A stretch of DNA of 64,000 nucleotides from Actinernus sp. WN-2022 (GCA_030867875.1 JAOWCC010001634.1:10930778-10994777); one strand, 5' to 3'; shown: positions 12,001-24,112, counted from the first letter of the stretch. Made by a program: numbers and translations. The notes: generated by a model not told the origin, from the sequence alone.

Positions 12001-12088
12001 GTCATCACTGAACAATCAAATGTACATGTTGACATTGCAGGGAGGGGTTATATGAAAGAGATCTTTTGTTGCCAAAAGTACACTGTTT
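9076..12088. other. No gene seen in 3 kb
   Basis: No exon, RNA gene or transposon end supportable on either strand. Short open frames at 9808-10038 and around 11415-11679 have no recognisable domain and no clear splice context. Confidence 0.4.
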
Positions 12089-12278
12089 AAGCAATATAAC
12101 ACGCTTTCCATGTCTTTGTTCTCTTATATAAACACGCGGGATATGTTGGGAGAACAAAGAAAAACTTGAAAATCACGAGCCGCTAGGCGAGTGATTTTCA
12201 AGTTTTTCTTTGTTCTCCCAACATATCCCGCGTGTTTATATAAGAGAACAAAGACATGGAAAGCGTGTTATATTGCTT
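12089..12278. repeat. Perfect palindrome, two 88-bp arms
   Basis: Arm 12089-12176 is the exact reverse complement of 12191-12278, with a 14-base spacer containing CCGCTAGGCG. I compared the arms base by base and found no mismatch. Each arm includes TTATATAAACACGCGGG, giving two inverted TATA-like sequences. A cruciform or long hairpin RNA would form readily. No target duplication was found. Confidence 0.9.
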
Positions 12279-12363
12279 TTATAAAATAACGAACAGGAAA
12301 AGCACGAGAGAAAATCGTATGCACGCACGATCAGAAGATCAATTCTCCTCACCGTAACAGTCG

Positions 12364-12612
12364 TCAGAAATCGACCGACGGTGAGTTTGCACAGCGCGGG
12401 AAATCCCCCGATACAGAACTGAGAGAAACGAAGGAATGCTCTGTGTCCTCTGGCTCTGTGTCAGTGTGTGGCTCTATTTTAAAAACCTCTGCTTCAACAG
12501 TCCCCGAAAAGACTAACTCGGAATTCAAGACATGCTTTCCCGGAAATTTAAGGCGAAAGGCATTCAAGGAGTAGAGGACTTGAACTGGGTGTTTTTGTCG
12601 CTGAATGTACAT
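12364..12612 (-). CDS. Small hypothetical open frame
   Basis: An 82-codon frame beginning MYIQRQKHPVQVLYSLNAF, with a mixed acidic C-terminal third (EPHTDTEPEDTEH). Composition is protein-like rather than repeat-like, but I recognise no family. No signal peptide or membrane segment. It starts 86 bases beyond the 12.1-kb palindrome. It could be an exon of a larger gene or chance. Confidence 0.2.
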   Translation of the reverse strand: MYIQRQKHPVQVLYSLNAFRLKFPGKHVLNSELVFSGTVEAEVFKIEPHTDTEPEDTEHSFVSLSSVSGDFPRCANSPSVDF

Positions 12613-15600
12613 GAGGAAACATGATTCCCCTGTTGAACTTTGAAGCAGGTTTTAGTTGAATGAACTTTTATTTTCACCAAACTCAATGGAAAGATCTAGC
12701 TGTTGGAACTTTCCTTCCAATGACGGAGATGAGGCTAAGAGTGCAAGATAAGAGGGAAAAACTCCTTTTGTTCTGTAAAAAAATCAACAAAATATCAACT
12801 TCACAATCGCACGTGAGTTTGCAAAATTCATGTAGTTCATAAAATGGCAAGGAGAAAGCTAAAAATCTTATCTGAATTATCTAAGACCAAACAGGGTGAG
12901 TGATAACAATTGGCCTTATATGAAGGCTTATTATTTCGTGACTTCGTCGCCGACAAATACGTATATGTCCTTTTAGTTTGGGATAAAAAAGACAGAGAAA
13001 AAAAATTGAAAGAGTGTTGCCTTGCTTTTCCCTCTCGTCTACTCTAGTCTCTAGCTCCATTCCTTGCTCTATTCGTCTATAAGGAGGTTGTTTAAAAACT
13101 AGACTTGTTAGCCGTTTGTGTGTTTTAGTTTTATCGTACGAAATAAGATAAACGAAAAGTGGTTTCGACTTTTTGTTTGTTGGACCACAAATAAAAATAT
13201 CTTGGCCGGGATGGTTAGCAAATTTGATAACTTCGTCGGTTGGCTGTATTTTTGTTAAATATATATGTCGGTTTTGCTGATTACAATCATATTATTGAAA
13301 GTCAACGTTTGATGAAAACATTCTTCCTTGTCGTTTGCCATTTTGATCAGTTCATTCACAATCGCGTGCCAGCGAATTTCATGCATGTCTATGGACTCTC
13401 ATACAAACACGGCTTTCAGCCAATCAGCGCGCGAGTTTCCTCTGGGTTATTTTATAAAAGAAAATAAACAATAACGAAATCTGACTGACAGCAAAAACAG
13501 TGGACGAAACTCCTGCTGGTCTTACGTCGGATCTCAGGTTAAGATCTAATCAGCCAAACGGTAACAAATATAAATTAGAAGATTATATTGAATACATTCT
13601 ACACATATGTATGTAGTATCCTTAGTCACAACTTGGTTTTAAGTAAACATCTAGTACCTGAAGAAAGGCCGAAATATTGTATTCAATTATAATCAACGTT
13701 GTGTCATATTTGCTGTAGGTAGACCTTGGACTTGTCATTCTTAATAAAATAACCCCTCCTCTTGTTAGGATTCAGTTGACTAAAATATTAACTGAACTTA
13801 GATCATTGATTATGGTGCGTGAGAAACGGGAGGCGGTCTGATTTGTTTTTGCCTGAATGGGGATCGTCACACCAGACACGTGTTACAAGGGGGAAGGGAG
13901 CGGTCTTAAAAATATAATATTATGGAATCCACGACACAGAAAAGTTTTACCACAATCCCTTACGAACGTAACACAGTCCAAATAACACGTATAAATATTC
14001 TATTCTCTTAAATATCAGTGTATTGGCAACGGCACTTGTTTTGGCTTCTTTCTCAATCTTCTGTGATTTTATTACGGATTTAAAGTTTCCGCGCGCAAAG
14101 GATTGTGTTTAAAAGTACAAACCAAGCAAATTGCTTGGCACTACCCAACACACGCCACGACGTAGCTACAATGTAGCGTCTAACACGCATGCTCATATCT
14201 TATTACCCATGGAGTGGTAACCATGTACAGCTGTTTCGTCCTTGTTAGAATTTGTCAGCATGGCATAGCCCCCAAGACCCTCAGCCTCACTAAAGATCAT
14301 AGGGATCAGAATCTGGTTAATCAAAGCTGCTTTAGACCACAGCCACCACGCTAACACGTGTGGGAACTGGAGATGTGAGCAGTGCTTAACGGTGTGGATC
14401 TCTCCGAAGAGAATCTGGTAGTGCAATATGGAAGTGGCACGGCCAAATCCGAAATTACAAGCCGTCATCTTTTTCTGTACAGTGGGTTAAAATTTCTCAC
14501 CCACCACCCCTCCCATTATTAACGACCGATCCCTTAGTGGTGACAATAACGCTGCCTTCAGAGAGTATATCTGTAAAACACTTCATAGTTTATCGTCTTT
14601 CTATTTTGCAAATTTTGTGGTTGAATAGATGATGTTGCTACAGCTGCGAGCTTTAAACAAGGAAAGTTAAACTAGAGTTGTTGAGACGTAGAATCATCTG
14701 ATGGATAGGTAACAAAATATTATTGTTATCACGAGTAATACATGAATGCACAAGACTCACGGCCATTATGTTATAATATTAAATAGTCTTAATAATACAA
14801 ATTTAGCTTTGTGGTATACATTTCAAATGAGAGAATACAAGGAATTGCATGAAACAATGGAATCCTGCATGAAATTATAATGTTCAGAGACCAGACATTA
14901 TTTAAGTTGGAGGGAGTGATATTTTGGAATGCTTTAAAACAGGTAATAAAGTCCCAAAGCTAATAAAATACTTGAATTTTCAAATCCCTAAGTGTTGATA
15001 ACCTTTCTTACCATTCTGGGAGAGAGAGAAGGGGTTGATTTATAACTGGGCTATTTACATTATAAGTAAAAGTCATAATTATTAAGTAAATGTCCGTTGA
15101 ATTGAAAGGAGTACGGAAATTTAAATCAAGATGCTTTTATGAAAATAAGGAAATGTTAAAGAAGTCTGGCACTTTTATACTTTTCCACTTTCCATCTCTA
15201 AAATACATAAATAAAATGGCAAATTTAAGAAAATAGAAGCTTAACCAGCCACAGACAGTTACGCATTCCAGGTATACTAGAGAACAATAGACTTGAAACA
15301 AGTTTGATGAAGGATGATTCGAGTGGATAAAAAGTACTGCTTTTAAGAGAAATTTAGAGCAAATCGGTTCACAAAATAAGGTTTTGTAATCCACTTTTAA
15401 TATTTGCCATCTTCTATCAAAAAAGGTTTGAAAAGTATATCAGAACATTCACATGGCATTTCTCTTGCATCTCAGGGTGTTATTTTTGTAGTTTTGTGCC
15501 CCTTTAAGTATACTAGGGCTGCTCACACGTTCGCCTCTATAAACGTCAAAGAGCCCCTTTCGGAGGCTTCCCTGGTCACCATAGTAGAAATCTCAGTTTC

Positions 15601-16685
15601 CGAAACAACTCAGAAAGTGTTTGATTACTTTATTTTGCGGTGCTTATGTGAGCCATAACCTCTTCATATGCCATTTGCATTGTTAAATTTGGCAACGCAT
15701 ATCATGTTACGAACCTTTTGAATGAAGGATAGAAGCCCAAAACGTAACGTCTTTAATTTATTTAACCGTTCAATAAAATGTGGTAACAAAAAATGCAACC
15801 ATCGAAATAGGTTATTTTAACCTATATATACTGGAACTGATACGTATACCGCTCTCTAATTGCTGCTTGTTGTAGAAGAAATTACCCATTAAATCACCTT
15901 CCTAATTAAATATACTATTTAAAGGCGGCTTGTCAACTTTAACCGTTTTGACATGTTGTATTTAAATACTAATTCACCTTACAAATCTTATTAAAGCACT
16001 ATAATGTCAAGTTGAGTCACTCCAAGATTTGGCTCGCAATTCGAAGGCGTCTTCCAAAGGTAAGTCTACTCTAAGCTATCCACGTTGTTCTTCTTGGTCT
16101 TCATAATTGATCTTCATAATTGATTTTCATCTGTGAATCTTCCAGCACATTGATTTCTCACTGCCCCCTTAGTTCATTCTTTGCGTAATTCATTAAATTC
16201 TCAATTTCCTTTGGTAGAACGGCCCAGTTGTTTGTAGCCCGATTAACCTGCCACTTGGTTCATTAATAATGCATTTTCTCAAATCCTCATACAAACCTTT
16301 TAAAAACCTACCCCCAAAATAAAAAACCCTAACCATTTCCAAACCCAAATCATTCATAAATGAGTCTAAATACACCTGAGCTACAATTGAGAATTTTGCA
16401 CAGTTTACAATGGGTTTTCCAGTGATATTTTGAAGTGGCAGGGTATTCTGCAATTAAGCCTAAAAATGTATTGCTTCTCATACTAGATTGAAAAAAAACC
16501 TTTATACCAAGAGAACTCAAATCATCGGTTAAGGAATAATTACGGACTAGCACTAATCGTGCTTCACACAACTGGGACCAGAACTAACAATATCACATTC
16601 CTTTTGAACTCCGTAATTTCCTATTCTTCACGGCTTGGTCGTCCCTCGAGTGAGGAGGACAACTAATTTAGCTTGGGCCTTCTGG
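12613..16685. other. No gene recognised; one short shared repeat
   Basis: Apart from the inverted copy (14133-14190) of the repeat at 5857-5912, nothing can be assigned. Open frames near 13240-13467, 14193-14468, 15137-15658 and 16193-16571 lack domains and are not called. Confidence 0.35.
14133..14190 (-). repeat. Inverted copy of the 5857-5912 repeat
   Basis: Contains TGGCACTACCCAA, GACGTAGCTA and TCTAACACGCATG, the reverse complements of the blocks at 5.9 kb, in the matching order. Confidence 0.55.
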
Positions 16686-16691
16686 AAGGCA

Positions 16692-17367
16692 CAAGGGCAC
16701 CCAACGAGTACTTTTTGAAATTCGTTTGAAACCAGTTGTATGCAGCTCATATAGCCATTTTAAGGCGCCTACTATGTCTTTTGACGTATTCTAGAAAGCT
16801 ATTAGCTGTTCGGATTTTCTAGGTGGAAATCGCGTCAACTGAAAATACTATGGCAAAGTATTCCCGACCTACGAATTTGTTAGTAGTGTTAGAACATAAA
16901 CAAGAAGTTTCTAGCCCAAGTAACTTCATGTTGCAAAGTTTTGTGGAGGTACGAATTTTTTAGGGGTTATTTTTTCCTTTAGGCAATTCTTTTAGGTGAC
17001 TTCCATTTGCTAAAGGTTTATTCTTTCGGATTTTAGATGTCAGAATTTCTTAGAGAATGGAAAGGTGTTTAGGTGGCCGCTTCACTAAATGATTTGTGAT
17101 AATATGTGGTGTTTTTTTTTCATTCCAACCAATGTTTTTTCCGGATCGTTCTGACCGGCTATTGATCAGACGAAAACGTACGAATATTTTAGGGGAAACC
17201 TTTTAGTCTCCCTTTTCTTCTATAATTTTCTAGGGATTGAAAACAAATTTTCTAGCCAGTCTTTCAGAAAACAATATTCAAGGAACATTTTTTTCAAATT
17301 CGAAAGTTTTAGGCTAACTTACTCTCCCGAACAGCTTTTTAACCGAAAACTTCGTTGGGTGCCCTTG
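16692..17367. mobile_element. Non-autonomous TIR element with 6-bp TSD
   Basis: Left end CAAGGGCACCCAACGA; right end TCGTTGGGTGCCCTTG, an exact inverted match of 16 bases. Both sides are flanked by AAGGCA (16686-16691 and 17368-17373). The 676-bp interior has several TTTTAGG repeats and no protein. A 6-bp duplication does not alone decide the superfamily; Dada-type and some hAT-like elements use 6-7 or 5-8 bp. Confidence 0.75.
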
Positions 17368-17700
17368 AAGGCAGGAAGATCTCCAAAAATATAATGAAAA
17401 CAAAAACAACCTACGCCAGGGTGTTTCTTGTACATTCTCGGTCATGTACAACTTTGATATTGGGCGCGTCTTTTTTGGATTAACATATTTCCCCAGCCAT
17501 TCGTCAATCTTTATTTTTACAATCAGTTTTTAAATACATTAATGAACGATTACAACAGCATTCTGTTTTCGATAAAGGATAAGTGGGGTGCAACCCTGAT
17601 TTACGTAATCGTGATCACATCAGTCGGGGGAGGTAGGTGTTTTTACAATAGTTTGAATAAAACGGATGGAGATTCATGTGTGCTCTGTTCTGATCCTATA

Positions 17701-18646
17701 GCAGGGTTCGATCTTAACTTTTTCTTCAAAGGCCAACAGGACCACTAACACAAGCACATCAGTGGTCCGCAAAATATTTCACTGGCCTCAAATAAAAATC
17801 GATTGAGTGAGATTTAACCAGCATTTTATTTTGTGACTTCAAGCATTGACATGAAAGATTGTATGCATAATACACAAATGTCAAATTACAATCTACTTCA
17901 ACTCAACGTAAAGTTATGGAAATACACAAATAAACACTGAATGTTATCTATGTAATTAACGCCATAGTTCATTATTTCGAAAAGAAAGGAACACGGGCCT
18001 TGTTGTTTAATGTCAGAAAAGGAATTTTTTTCTACTACCGAAAAGAAACTATTAGTTTTACCGTATTTCACCCAATACAACCGCGTACTCCAATACAACC
18101 GCACCTCCGTACCCCCAAACTGAAATTTATTAATGCTTCATGTGGTAGCGTCGGACGATCTTCATTTAGAAAGATGTCTGAATCTGAGACAATGAGCCAA
18201 AACCGGTAGGTCATTTAATAGTTGGATTATTCATGCACTATATTTTTTTTTAGTAAGTCGATATTACTGGCATAACCCGACGGTTGTATTGGGTGAAATA
18301 CGGTGTCAATTGAAAATATAAAACCTTGGACACACACACTATGAAAAATATCCACTTTCTGGTGACACTGTCACTACCAGTAAGTTTATTGCAAATCGTT
18401 CCGTTGTTAGGCGATCTTGTGCCAATGAGGATTTAAGGTGAAAATACTCAAGTTTCAATCAAATCCGAAGAAGGACTGTCTGTCATGCAGTTCTTGTGAA
18501 ATGAAGAAACGCGAAACAACATGATACATGCGTATAAATATTTCACTGGCCACCCGGACTACCCACTGGCAGTTTTCAGTGGTCCCCCGTTGCTTTTAGT
18601 GGGCTGGGGCCAGCGGACCACTGCTAAGATCGAACCATCTAACCAT
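17701..18646. repeat. Possible larger TIR element containing a nested MITE
   Basis: GGTTCGATCTTAACTTT near 17706 and GCTAAGATCGAACC near 18626-18640 are inverted near-matches. The interior near both ends repeats CACTGGCC and CAGTGGTCC phrases. The element at 18060-18304 lies inside. No target duplication could be fixed. Confidence 0.4.
18060..18304 (+). mobile_element. MITE with 24-bp perfect TIRs and a first-exon-like interior
   Basis: ACCGTATTTCACCCAATACA (first 20 of 24) at 18060-18083 is matched exactly in inverted form at 18281-18304. The interior has an ATG at 18174 followed by MSESETMSQNR and then a donor-like CCGGTAGGT, as if a promoter and short first coding exon of an autonomous parent were kept after an internal deletion. 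Flanks are TA-rich but I could not fix the target duplication. Confidence 0.65.
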
Positions 18647-18739
18647 CTAACCGTTCACTGTCTCCAATAAATATTCCTGTTTTATTCTTTATTGATATAT
18701 TTTACATGTACATTTTAATTGATTTGTTGAATCTTACAG

Positions 18740-21700
18740 CCTTTAAAATCGACATGGCTTACACAGTCAGATTGTCATGCAGCGTTGTGTTTCTCGTCCT
18801 GGTCACAGCCAGTCTGATTGACACTATCTACGCAGCAAAGGTAAAATAAAATAAAATTTAAATAAAATAATCATTATCCCTAATCCTACCAAGTCCTTTA
18901 TAAGAATATTAATTTTTCTACATTATTTTTACTCAAAACTGCACAGCAAATATTCAGTAGGAGAAAATATTTAACTACTTTACGGCCGATCCTCGTGTTC
19001 ACCCTTTCAATAAACAATAAACCTAATTCAGTGACATTTCAGCTTTACACATTCATTGAGTGCTAAAATTATCTTTCAGGTCTTTTCAATTCACTGTTTC
19101 GGCGTTGAACGAGAACTTAGTAACTTAAGGTGTCTCCATCGTAATTGCTATCCTATACAAATCGGCATATAAAGCCCGGTTTCCATATTATCGCAACGAT
19201 CGCAGCGATCACAGGATTCTTTTGTTCGGTGTAAATCGAAGCGTAAATTTATACGCAGAACAAAAGAATCCTGTGATCGCTGCGACCATATGGAAACCAG
19301 GCTTAAGTTTTCACTTGATTTTAAAGTGATAGTTTCACAGAAAGGTGTGTGACGACTATTTCAAACACGAATTCAAGTGTGTTATGTGGTGTTTAAATGG
19401 GAACTATTTTATTTATCTGTGTTGCCCGTCGGAATAAAAGTGAAAACCTTTTTCCCAATCTTTGCTATGTACAGACGGCTCAATTTTTGACGTCAGGTAC
19501 GGGGAATAAATAAGTTCTGCCACGCGGTCCTCGGCATTGAAAAACTTGACTAATGACTCCTAATTGCGAACCATTGTTTTCTTTATAATCCAATACCTTT
19601 TATTTAAACACGATAAAAGATTAAAGCGTTACCGCTTGTGGGGTCGTGGATAACACTAAAATAAACTAAATAACTATATACAAATTTCACATTAAAATGC
19701 TAACTATATATAATATTGTTAAAACTAACTATTTAAAATTAACACTGATATAGAAGTAAAAGTCAAAATCTGCTGTGACCATATCACTGATATTAAGTAA
19801 TGGTCCAGACAAGAACTGTAGTACTCCACGGCAAGGAATGTTAAAAGTGTTAATTTCCTATTATTCTCTCTCGTTATTTCGTTGGTTGATACTTATAAAT
19901 TCAATAGAAACCAATCGAAATAATGCATTTTCATTCGATATTTTTTGTGGTTTGAATTTATTTTTGACAAAATTAACTATGGTATAATTTCGAAGAATAT
20001 CGTGTGTGGGGAAAGTTCTCAAATTTGCGATTGAACAATCTTTTGTTTTCTCTATATGCGATTGGCTGGATGGTGGCTTGTCTGCGTTTAGCCCATAACA
20101 CAAACATACTTTATTTTCGAGATGTAGTTTGGACTGTAGACACCTCCTAAAGCACTTAAGGCATATTCAAGCAAAATCGTGGGGGAGGCTCATTGCCGCA
20201 GAACAATGGATTCTACTACAGTTCTTATCTGGACCATTACTTAAGCATCTATATTTAAAATTAATAATTCAGTAAAATATAACGGCATAAAACAATAGGC
20301 TTAATCACAAAATACAATAACTGCACGTGAAAATGCACGCAGTCGCCTACATTTCAACCGTTGTCTGGAAAAAACAACGTGAAAACCCCAAATTTTACAT
20401 TTACAAGAGAACGCCAACGTATAAACGTAAATCACTCCGTTTTTCGTTCGGCGTGAACGGAACTCTATGCTTATAATATTTTTCGATATGAATGTGAAAA
20501 GTTATTAAAAGCGAACGAAGGAAATAGTAAACATTTTTTCTAGGGCCCGTCCTCTGAGAGCGGTACTGGTGGAATAACAATGCCTGAAACCTGATTGAGA
20601 TGGCGTAACTTGTGCGCAGTTTGATGGTCATAGAGCTGCTTGTGCACTACTCGTTCGAATATCTTCATTACGACCGGAAGCACGGAAATCGTTCGGAAAT
20701 TGTTAATGGGAGGACCGGACGTGAAAATATTTGGCTTGAGGTCATGACGTACAAATTGACCAAAATGTTCTCGGTTAGGTGGTAGGTTTTTCAGCCAAAA
20801 ATGCCGTTTGATGCATTGTAAGAAAGATGCTTAGTTAACTATTTCAGCTCTAAACCCAACGAAATGCATTAATAGAAAAATCGGTACAAACATGTTTTGA
20901 GTAGAGGTATTGAATAACCAGAAAAGACTATTTCAAAATCTCACGTATGAGCGTAAGAACGGTTAGCAGACTGTTGGACCAAACCTTTAGGGAAAAGGTA
21001 CCTGGGGCACGGAGATGTGTTATTATGAGGGTATTATACCACTTAGTTATCACGAATCTTAAACTGGGTACTGTTCCACTGGTGTCTGACCGTTTTTATC
21101 TACTGTTTGCCTAGTGTGGGATTGAATACCTGCCATCCAATGAAGATCGGCGATATAAGAGCGTAAGATGTTGCTCAGGTAAGACTCGGAAAAATACAAT
21201 TGATGTCCCTCTCCTGCTTGATTTATGGAAATATGGTACGTAAGTGTTTTCTTTCTGGGCTCCATGACCTAATTTCTATTTCAATTTCTCTTTTCTTGTA
21301 CTATTGTATATGATTAACCTAAAGGGTCAAATAAAGTTGTTGTTGTTGGGTGAATTAGCTTTGGTAGAACTTACTCGACTTGGCTGGGAACGCCGTAAAC
21401 AACCCTGCGCAAGATACGGGACTTCACACAAGAGACACGAAGTATTCTTGACTGTACAGTAGTTTATTGTCTGTCGTTCAGTTCACACGAACGGCCTCTG
21501 ATTTACAATCATCAGTTTCTGACTTCTATTTATGTAAACAGCTTAATCGTTGATATCATTGTCATTACAGGTGAAATAATATATTGTAAATTAGTCAAAT
21601 TCACCAACAACTTATTTGTTAAAGCGACCAGACCGAAAGGGATCATGGGTAGAACGTCAATTTGCTATCGAATATAATGGCAATGGTAAAACAATCTACT

Positions 21701-23882
21701 TTGTGTATATTAAATCAAGCAAGCAAGAACAGATGACAGGGCTTCACTTGATGGATTCAGAAGTTAAATCTGCTGTCATATTCCCATAATGCCTTTCGCT
21801 CTGGTCGCGTAGACTTGATTCAATTGACCGGCAACGTTTCTTTGGAAATAGCTGTTGCTGTACATTGTTGTACTACACGCTAACTAAACAACAGACCTTA
21901 AAGGCCCAGTATGGACCTTGATGCTTTGCGCGCATTTGTTTTGTTTTGTTTTGCTTCAAATCGAGGCTTCTATTGTCTTGTCTCGTAAAACTTCGAATTT
22001 TCGACAAATGGCGGATTTGAGGTACGCGCCGCGCAAAGCATCAAGGTCCGTACTGGGCTTTTAACAGTGCGCATGATTAAAACGAAAGATCGTTCAAACA
22101 CCTCGCTGTACCAGAATCAAAAATATCTAGTTAGGGACATCTTAACTTTATATCATTCATCAGGTATATATTTAATAAATTAGCATTTAATCTTTCAGAT
22201 GACCTTGAAATCAGCTGTAAGGAAGCAGATGTGGGCTATCAGTGCTTCTGTTGCCCAAGTGGAAATCACCTCAAATATTGCAAAACAGGTTTGTCCCTTC
22301 GAGTGATATGATCAATGTAAATAGCATAGTTTGTAGTGATATGGCGAATCTCAAGCACTATACTAAGTAAGTAAAAACATTATCAAGTGTACCTAGTTTG
22401 TTTGCTTCTTTGAGGTCAAACGAATAAAATTTAAAACGTTGTCAGTCTTTCCTCGTGCTGTACTTCATTGCAGTGTACCTTTGGCAGATTATTAAAATTG
22501 ACGGCGTAGACGTGAACAGTAAAATCTCAACTGAAGAAAAGCTTGATAATCCCCCCCTCCCAAAAAAAGAAGAAAATAACACAACAGGGGTGAATGGCCG
22601 GTAATCACACTCACTTTAATTTGTGATTCTAAGCTCAAAATACAAGTTCGATCTCATTTAATGTAAGAGAAAGGAATACGTACCACATAGTTGTTGATTT
22701 TCAATTGTTAATATTGAAATGTTCCGGTTACTTGGCGAAATAATTTGACCTAAGTTCAGACATCAAAGACACACTCGTGTTGGCCCGCCTTTTTGCCTTC
22801 TTCCCTTCAAACGTAAATTACGCGCGTCATCATCTGTATTGTTTTATAAACACCAGTCAGGGCACTCTACATTTTGGAGTTCCCCAGAGCCTTTGATTTT
22901 CGTCGACCATGCGCAGTAGGAAATAAGAGAAGGGTCTGGGGTTGAGAATGGACCTTGAATATCTGAATAGGGTGATGCGTGTGACGTTGTGGACCACTAA
23001 AAACAATTTGGTGGGGGGAGGGGAAGAAGAAGCCAGAGTTCAGGCTGCACGTAGCCTCGTGTTCTATTTTGGTCCATTATTTATATTAGTTTAAATGTTC
23101 AAAGTGTTGCTAAAAGTTGCGCCATAAAACAACTTGAACTCTTTTTTTTTGCTCCAAACTCTATTTCTGTTTAACTTAGTTTTCTTTGAGAGGCACCCGA
23201 ATTGATTCACCTTGTGTTGTCACAATTGAAAGCTATACGGGATTTTATTGTAGTAGTTTGCTCTAGGGAGGGAGTTGATTCATCTTATGACGTCACAGGA
23301 TCCATGAAAAGTAACCCAATTTAGGGATTAAATGCCAGAAATGTTATAAAAATTTGCAAGATTAGTACCTTTTTGCGAGAAACAAACACAATAGTACAAT
23401 ATAACAAAACAAAATTTGACATGATACTTGTAATTTAAGTTCATCGTTGTGTGGTATCAGTTTTTAGCAGCGTCGCATATCATGTACAAACAGATACTAC
23501 TATTGCAAGTTTATGCTTGTGTGCTTTAATGCGCTAGTGTATATATACTGGTAATTCTAATCTTGCTAGGTCACGCCGTTTTATAGTTAGAAGCGGTGTG
23601 AATATTCGTTAGACTTAAAGTAAAACAAGGAAAGAAGTACACTGAGCGACAATGGTAATGTCCAACTTTGGATCAATTAAATTCAATTATTTAACAAAAA
23701 AACTCTCATTACCAGGAAACAGGCATTCAAGTTGCAGCTGCGAAAATCATGGAAATGGAAGAATCCAAGACGCCAAGAGACCATATATGACTTCATGTAG
23801 TCGTATTACGCAACGGGACGCAAAGAAGAGAGGAAGAACAGAGTATTTTGAGTGCTTAAGAAAGATTTATGGCAGGAAGTAG
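18740..23882 (+). CDS. Split gene for a small secreted cysteine-rich protein
   Basis: Three exons can be supported: 18740-18840 (start ATG 18754), 22199-22288 and 23716-23882 (stop TAG). The first gives an N-terminal signal peptide. The other two encode a basic peptide with nine cysteines, including an FCC pair and SCSC. Exon 2 ends at codon position 1 and exon 3 resumes at position 2, so those two join cleanly. Exon 1 ends after a complete codon while exon 2 needs one preceding base, so an unseen exon probably lies between them; an extra cysteine there would also make the count even. The product should be secreted. I recognise no named family. A toxin-like, antimicrobial or matrix role would be a guess. 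It is the one gene here without transposon features. The ATG exon follows a good acceptor, so an upstream 5' UTR exon is expected. Confidence 0.6.
18754..18840 (+). CDS. Exon: signal peptide of the cysteine-rich protein
   Basis: Preceded by acceptor TTGAATCTTACAG at 18739 and followed by donor AAG/GTAAAA. The 29 residues have a short polar start (MAYTVRLSC), a hydrophobic core (VVFLVLVTASL) and a small-residue cleavage region (IYAAK). This is a textbook secretory signal sequence ending close to the exon boundary. Confidence 0.7.
19171..19304. repeat. Palindromic MITE in the first intron
   Basis: AAGCCCGGTTTCCATAT on the left and ATATGGAAACCAGGCTT on the right are inverted. Inner arms continue with ACAAAAGAATCCTGTGATCG and its complement around a ~35-bp centre. 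Non-coding. Confidence 0.75.
20545..20735 (-). pseudogene. Reverse transcriptase fragment (finger/palm)
   Basis: On the minus strand the sequence reads NNFRTISVLPVVMKIFERVV then QLYDHQ, and in an adjacent frame QSGFRHCYSTSTAL. These are the non-LTR reverse transcriptase motifs NYRPISVLP..KIFE and QSGFR..HST.TAL. One frameshift separates them. Neither catalytic Asp block is visible. A ~190-bp fossil inside the intron of the cysteine-rich gene. Confidence 0.7.
21060..21349 (+). repeat. 3' part of a short element with (GTT)n tail
   Basis: The stretch ends AGGGTCAAATAAAGTTGTTG followed by further GTT repeats, a polyadenylation-like signal and simple-repeat tail typical of SINE or non-LTR 3' ends. 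The body is not recognised. Confidence 0.4.
21898..22064. mobile_element. Small TTAA-flanked MITE
   Basis: Ends AGGCCCAGTATGGACCTTGA and TCAAGGTCCGTACTGGGCTT are inverted; inner arms continue with TGCTTTGCGCGC. TTAA sits immediately outside both ends (21898-21901, 22061-22064), the expected 4-bp target duplication of piggyBac- or Kolobok-type elements. It lies 134 bp upstream of the second recognised exon of the cysteine-rich gene. Confidence 0.8.
22199..22288 (+). CDS. Exon: cysteine-rich segment 1
   Basis: Flanked by TTTAATCTTTCAG and donor ACAG/GTTTGT. Read with one base carried over, it gives 29 residues with five cysteines (ISCKEADVGYQCFCC, then YC). The alternative phase-0 reading is also open but has no cysteines and does not join exon 3 in frame, so the cysteine-rich frame is preferred. 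Confidence 0.65.
23716..23882 (+). CDS. Exon: cysteine-rich segment 2 and stop
   Basis: Acceptor CATTACCAG precedes it. It gives 55 residues, strongly basic, with four cysteines (SSCSC near the start, TSC in the middle, FEC near the end) and terminal KIYGRK. The 3' UTR is interrupted 29 bases after the stop by the target duplication of the element at 23920-25418. An AATAAA lies beyond that element near 25469. Confidence 0.65.
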
Positions 23883-24112
23883 TTTGCAACCTGATATTCG
23901 GCTCATTCTATCGATGACTTAGCCTGATTTTCAGACGGTACCAGGTCGTCCGCTCACTCCCTCCCACCTCCCCGTCTGATGGACTTTGGCAGAAACCGTG
24001 TTCCCGACGTCATTTACTTTCGACCAATCAGAGCGAAGGTTTTATTTTTGGAGAACTGAGGTACATTGTATGCGTGGAATGTCAAGTGGAGCCTGCACGA
24101 AGGAGAAGCCAA

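Noticed and set aside
14193..14468. 91-codon minus-strand frame
   Set aside because: No domain, no repeats and no splice support; composition gives no reason to call it.
15404..15658. 84-codon plus-strand frame
   Set aside because: No recognisable domain, start context or conserved partner; likely chance.
22199..22288. Phase-0 reading of the exon (begins MTLKSAVRKQ)
   Set aside because: Open by chance; it has no cysteines and does not join the third exon in frame, whereas the other phase does.
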